From Asterella californica (taxonomy: Eukaryota; Streptophyta; Marchantiopsida; Marchantiales; Aytoniaceae): a stretch of DNA of 64,000 nt. Positions 59,664-64,000 of this stretch are shown here, piece after piece (the stretch's first letter is position 1; every line of letters starts with the position of its first letter). Where the stretch lies: positions 1,550,001-1,614,000 of the forward strand of contig JAYKYS010000022.1 in the NCBI GenBank assembly GCA_036924285.1, written 5' to 3'. The notes under the pieces are model-generated. The model made no database searches. It saw nothing but the letters and a program-made list of their open reading frames with translations, and had not been told where the DNA came from. The translations under genes and the position numbers were made by a program.

Positions 59664-60585
59664 ATATGGACTTTTCTTCGCACACCAGTGCATATGTATG
59701 TCTGTATCTGTTCACCTTCAGCTCATTCCATTCGTCGTTTTCCTGGCACAGATATCTCTCCTTTTAGTTTCGAACTTTCAGTTACTAGTCTGTGTATTGC
59801 GTCATAATCTCTTGCGTACGTCGTGAGTTGACTTTGCCACCTCTTGTTGCGACAACTCGCGACTGAATACTAGAATGTCGATTTTCTGCACTGTTAGAAG
59901 AAGTTGGATATCTTCTGTTGGCCACGTCATTGTTCTTCGACTCGGAGAGAAGAGGCTACGGGAGTCTTATCCAAGTGTAAACAATAGTCTCGTTAGATGT
60001 TTGTATATGTTTCTAAGCAATCGATTTAAAAAAAAATAGAAACAGGCTACCTATGACTCTTCTCGTCTGTTATAATAATGAGCCATGATGTTTGAATGAA
60101 ATAAAAGTATTGGAATTAGCCTTTCTAATTGTTAACTTCTGTAAAGCAACTACTTCAGAATATTTGGGTTCGTGGTCTTTGGTAGGCCTAGTCTGCTTTT
60201 GTACCAAAGTATTAATTTCTGGATTATGAACCTCTTAGTTCATTATTCAGTAAATGATTAGTTCTTCTGCAAGTGTTCCGATGGATACGGACTAGTTATT
60301 CTTCACCAGTGTATATATGTATATGCTCACATTCAGCTCGTTCTCGTCTCTTTTGTCGAACCTGATTTTAGATGTTTCACATTATAGTTTCGAAATTATC
60401 AGCTACCAGACTATGTATTATGTCCGAATCTGTTGCATATGTACATAGTGAGTTAATTCCGCCGTTACTTATACCCCTTGTTGCGATAACTTGCGACTGA
60501 GTACTCTGTCAGTCGATTTTCTGCACTGTTCGTAGTTATTTCTTTTGCTGGCTCATCTTTGTTCTCAGTAGTGAAGGAGAGAAGA
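59664..60585. repeat. Diverged direct repeat of about 300 bases
   Basis: 59664-59955 and 60281-60585 share, in order, GGATA(T/C)GGACT, TTCTTC...CACCAGTG, TTCAGCTC, the GTTGCGA(C/T)AACT(C/T)GCGACTGA stretch, GTCGATTTTCTGCACTGTT and GAGAGAAGAG. The 325-base spacer has no gene. It could be a tandem duplication or LTRs of a very small element. Confidence 0.6.
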
Positions 60586-60589
60586 GACG

Positions 60590-61090
60590 ACGAAACCCAA
60601 ACCTTTTACAGGGAGAACGCGACCCAATGAATAGCAAACGGATGGGAAGACCCTATCAAGGGAAAGAAGGATCCGAAGGTCCAAGCAACAACCACCCCGA
60701 AGGGAAGAACACCGGGGCTAAGTCCTGCTATCAGTAGTTCTAAAATCGCCTGTTGCATCTATAATGTCGGAGATCAGAAAGTCAGTATCTCTACAAACAA
60801 CTGGCGCACCTGAAGAGACATCACCTACTGCGATTGCCCTCCTGTGAACGGCTCCTGCTAAAGCTCTCTGTAGAGCAATGAAAACTCGCTGCCTAAAAAA
60901 AGTGGTGCAGAAAGAAAGAGAAAGTGGTACCCCTGGCGCCTCTCATGATAGGCTCTAGCACAGTCTCTCAGAAAGATGTCGAACTCCAAGCTTGTCGATC
61001 CGTATATCTACAAAGCTAAGGGGATGAAGCGATGTCTCACTTGCATACTCTTATACTTGGTCACTTTCGCTGCTGCCGTCACGCCTGCAG
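60590..61090. other. Unidentified stretch downstream of the LINE remnant
   Basis: Richer in GC and A than its surroundings, no coding frame of note. On the minus strand it lies just 3' of the non-LTR element remnant and may be its 3' untranslated region. Confidence 0.3.
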
Positions 61091-61094
61091 CCCA

Positions 61095-62382
61095 TCATGG
61101 GGGATGGATGATCACATGTGCCGCCACTGAGTCTCGTGTCGGATCCGTGACAATCACATCAGCCACTGAGACCTGATTCTCTCTCATCATATACAAGTCA
61201 GCTCTCATTGATCCTCCTGTCTGAAAGACATACCAACGCTCTTTCCACGTCATGTGACCGCTCTCCCGTGCTAAGACAAACACGACGTCTCTGATGACAT
61301 CGTGGGTAGCTATCCGCTCTCCACCATGAGGACATCGAGCAAGATGGCGATCCGATGTGTCAGCGAGACACCGCACTCGCAAATGGATAGTGCCGAAGCA
61401 ACAGGCCGGACCAAGCCTAGGCGAACCTCATAGCTGTAGAGAAGATAGTCGGTGCGAGTCGGAACGCTCTAATGCAAGGTCGAGCTATGAGTCAAGAGCC
61501 TGCACCCTTGTCCGAACAAGAGCGAGTCGAGCTCTAGCACGTGGAGCTGTACACAAGGCCTAGGCAAACAAGGATCTATCGAGACATAATGGTTCCTCAA
61601 GCTGATAGTCCTGAACCTCAGGTGGTGAGTGATCACCCGGTGAAGGATGAAGGAGACGCAACGTAATGATCGTCTCCTCAGTAGGACATGTCAATGACAA
61701 AGGATTGCAGTGCTCTAGCAGCTCTACTGTACTATCCAACCTGACCTAACAGCCTACAGCGTCGTATGCGGACAGAAGATGAGATATCACGTGTAGAGAC
61801 AGACTCACTCTTACCTCGTACCGCACGGACTGATTCCTCCTGTAAGGCCGTCCAATCACCTGCACGGAATCTCCGAAGACGGGCCGCCACCTCCCGATGT
61901 CCTCCTCTGCCACCTTGAGTATAACGGAGGCACCAATGAAGAAGTAAGAAGAATAGTAACCACGCCGCCTCGTCCTTGGTGTTTCGTGCCAACATGTCGA
62001 GAGGTAGACAAAATGTCTTTCTCACCTCGTCATGAAGAGCACGAGGTAACCGATGGAACAAACGCAGACAAGGGAAACTCGTATCGAACAAACTTAGAAT
62101 AGTGCCAGAGTGGACTCTCAACCACTCCCACGACTCTGGAGGAACTCCAGGAAGAAGGACTAATGGTGCCATAATGACTGCACGTGTAGACCTCCGATCT
62201 CGGCTAACTTTGGCATCCCATGTGGTCTTATCATAGCTCTTGTGCATCTTTCCCACATGAGATTTTACCCCTTGCGAGGTAAATAACTGATTGCACATCG
62301 GACATGATGTGTCTCGAATCAGTCTCGATCTCATGAGAGAGAGAGAGTACCCATAGCTAAAGAAGAGACGATATCCGATCAA
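61095..62382 (-). pseudogene. Non-LTR retrotransposon remnant lacking its RT
   Basis: Two minus-strand pieces in correct order. The frame 62382-61732 (216 residues) starts with a C2H2 zinc finger CPMCNQLFTSQGVKSHVGKMH-like (two Cys, two His). It continues with FPCLRLFHRLPRALHDEVRK, a Leu/Trp-rich helix and EVAARLRRFRAGDWTALQEE, the segment that precedes reverse transcriptase in several plant and algal LINE proteins. The frame 61382-61095 has ARCPHGGERIATHDVIRDVV, an E-rich link, RADLYMMRE and VADVIVTDPTRDSV, which resembles the C-terminal restriction-like endonuclease end of such proteins (H-D-x-x-R-D ... D-V-x-V-x-D-P). The polymerase that should lie between (over 500 residues) is absent, so this is an internal deletion derivative. 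Family assignment is by motif only. Confidence 0.6.
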
Positions 62383-62417
62383 ACGGTACTCGTAACAGAA
62401 ACATGTCCAAAAGAAAA

Positions 62418-62510
62418 GAGAAAATTAAAAAAAAATTAAAAAGATAAAAAAGATAAAAAGAAGAAAAAGAAAAAGAAAAAGAAAAAAGGAGATGAAAGAA
62501 AAAGAAGAAC
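62418..62510. repeat. A/G-rich low-complexity tract
   Basis: AAATTAAAAA and (GAAAAA)n runs upstream (minus sense) of the non-LTR element remnant. Confidence 0.8.
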
Positions 62511-62519
62511 CCTGAACCC

Positions 62520-63420
62520 TGATTTGTAAAGTCTCTCAAAAAATCCTGAAAAGAACACTCTGTAACCCTAAAATCTTAGAAAATCTAAAACTATTTAATA
62601 CTCACTCATCTGTTCATCAAATGTGTCAAATCTAAGCTCAAAAGAAACAAAAAAAGAAGGTGGAGAAGAATATGTGAGAAAATCACTCTAGCACACTCTA
62701 ACACCCTCTAACACCTTCCCTCTCTCACTCTCATCCTCCCGTAATCCCCCTCCGCCGCAGTCCGTCTCTGTCCGCCTCTGCCCCCTCTCCGCACCCTCCC
62801 GATCCCCCACCTGCTGGTCATAAACCATAAAACCTAAACCTTTTACATAGCCGGGCATTTAAAGTTTGTAGAGAAGAAATGATGAGAGTTATCCAGCAAG
62901 GACCGCCGGTGTTGAAATGATACATCGTCGATGCTGTAATTACTGCATGCATCGTCGATGTTGAGTAATCATTAGATTTAACTTTCTCGGGTTTTGAGTC
63001 TAAATTGGAGAAAGCTATTTGTTTCACAGTTTGCGGTTGTTCCTATTTATTTCCCAAGTTTATGACAATTTTCTGTCGCACTGTAGCACATTGTCAAGCA
63101 TGTGGACTGCTTACCAGAACGTCATGAGGTGTGTGCGAGTTCGGTGACCCTTTTTGGTTGTTTATTCATGTCTTGTAGAGTATCATTTTCCCAGAAGAAG
63201 GAACCAGAGGTCATTCAAAGGGATCTGATCGTATAGGAGAATTAAAATTTCATTATCTCTTTTGACACTTCTAGGTCTGATGCAAGCTGATGTGCTGATT
63301 GTAAACTGGGCTCGGGTTATGTTTTCGAGCTGGGTTTGATGTTATCGAGTGTCTCATCATTCTGGTAATCGTAATTTGCCATGAGAATTGGTTTGCCAAA
63401 CCACAACATTTCCATGTTTC
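62520..63420. other. Intergenic, no gene seen
   Basis: Contains a pyrimidine-rich patch at about 62,690-62,815 (CTCTAACACC twice, CCCTCTCCGC) and otherwise mixed non-coding sequence. Confidence 0.5.
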
Positions 63421-63429
63421 CGCTCTGAT

Positions 63430-63480
63430 ATAGCTCATGCAATCTAGATTACAAAGAGTAATCTAGATTGCATGAGCTAT
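63430..63480. repeat. Perfect 22-bp inverted repeat
   Basis: Arms start ATAGCTCATGCAATCTAGAT and are exact reverse complements over 22 bases with a 7-base loop CAAAGAG. No coding context. Confidence 0.88.
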
Positions 63481-64000
63481 CGAGCTGACGCATTTATTGT
63501 TTTAAGAACGATCATATATCATACACTCTCTCTCTCGACACGTGAGTCCTTGTACTTGTTAGATGGTAAGACACGTGGGATAAGTATAATAATATATTCT
63601 TCCGAAACTTCTGAAGTTCATTAAAGTTCTCAACTTATCCTACTTTCCTATGCTCGGTGAATATCTGCAGCGAGAGTGTCTGTTTGGCACTTTCTATGTA
63701 GAACGGGGTGTAGCTTCGCTTCACTTACATTTCTAGGGAGGTTTTTGTGCAAAGCTTCCAATTCTCCACTCCAAGTGAAGAAGAAATTGGCCATCACTCT
63801 CGGGTGATAGAGATAGAGACAGATCGGTGAGGAAATACGTGTAAAAACACTTAGCAACCAAGATTTGCTAACGAAGGTATGCTTGGTACTGGATAAGAAC
63901 AAAAAATATCACCATCTCCACATAAAAGAGCAAAAGTTCCTCAAAAGTTCATCGAGCATGCATATTTGGCTGTGGTAGAAAAAAAGACCCCTAGGACCGT
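63481..64000. other. Intergenic with repeat edge motif
   Basis: At about 63,927-63,970 the phrase GAGCAAAAGTTC...AGTTCATCGAGCATGCATATTT occurs, matching the terminal motif of the inverted-repeat element at 9471-10341. Otherwise no feature seen. Confidence 0.5.

Noticed and set aside
61357..61563. Plus-strand Arg/Ser-rich open frame
   Set aside because: It partly overlaps the end of the minus-strand LINE remnant and has no motif or support of its own.

Overview
The window is nuclear DNA of a land plant. Three single-copy genes have plant-type products and GT-AG introns: an inositol-3-phosphate synthase, a FOUR LIPS/MYB88-type R2R3 MYB and a plant LCAT-like acyltransferase. A nuclear tRNA-Leu gene and short TTTAGGG-type telomere motifs are also present. 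Most of the rest is broken retrotransposon. The retroelement families and gene style suggest an early-diverging lineage (moss, liverwort or similar), but the sequence alone does not fix the genus.

Layout. 1-10 kb: AT-rich intergenic DNA with a decayed copia fragment (3.5-4.5 kb), a tandem-repeat tract behind a TATA motif (5.1-6.3 kb), an unrecognised spliced minus-strand gene (6.4-7.4 kb) and hairpin-bearing or inverted repeats (8.3-10.3 kb). 10.9-32.0 kb: one old minus-strand Ty3/gypsy element (A) opened by two insertions. One (C, 14.16-17.78 kb) sits in its reverse transcriptase. The other (B, 19.0-27.3 kb, plus strand, both LTRs present) sits in an extra domain between protease and reverse transcriptase. 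That extra domain carries the motif series of a cytosine-5 DNA methyltransferase and is the main discovery of the window. 32-41.5 kb: the gene island, with the MYB gene (plus, nine exons, a tRNA-Leu antisense in intron 5) converging on the LCAT-like gene (minus, two exons, one frameshift). 43.5-45 kb: scrambled fragments of the B family. 45.4-51.4 kb: element D, a deleted minus-strand relative of B. 52.0-53.7 kb: 5' end of a minus-strand copia element with LTR, primer site and gag. 56.1-58.9 kb: the inositol-3-phosphate synthase gene, complete in nine exons (510 residues). 59.6-60.6 kb: a diverged direct repeat. 61.1-62.4 kb: a minus-strand non-LTR element lacking its reverse transcriptase.

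The host genes look independent housekeeping or developmental genes. The retroelements form a time series: A is oldest, C and B landed in A, and D shares B's LTR family. Nonsense changes in B and D, and the ruined catalytic motif of the methyltransferase in A, are mostly C-to-T (or G-to-A) transitions, as expected of methylated, silenced DNA. Intergenic DNA is also marked by many short, often perfect inverted repeats, including three copies of an undescribed two-hairpin module.
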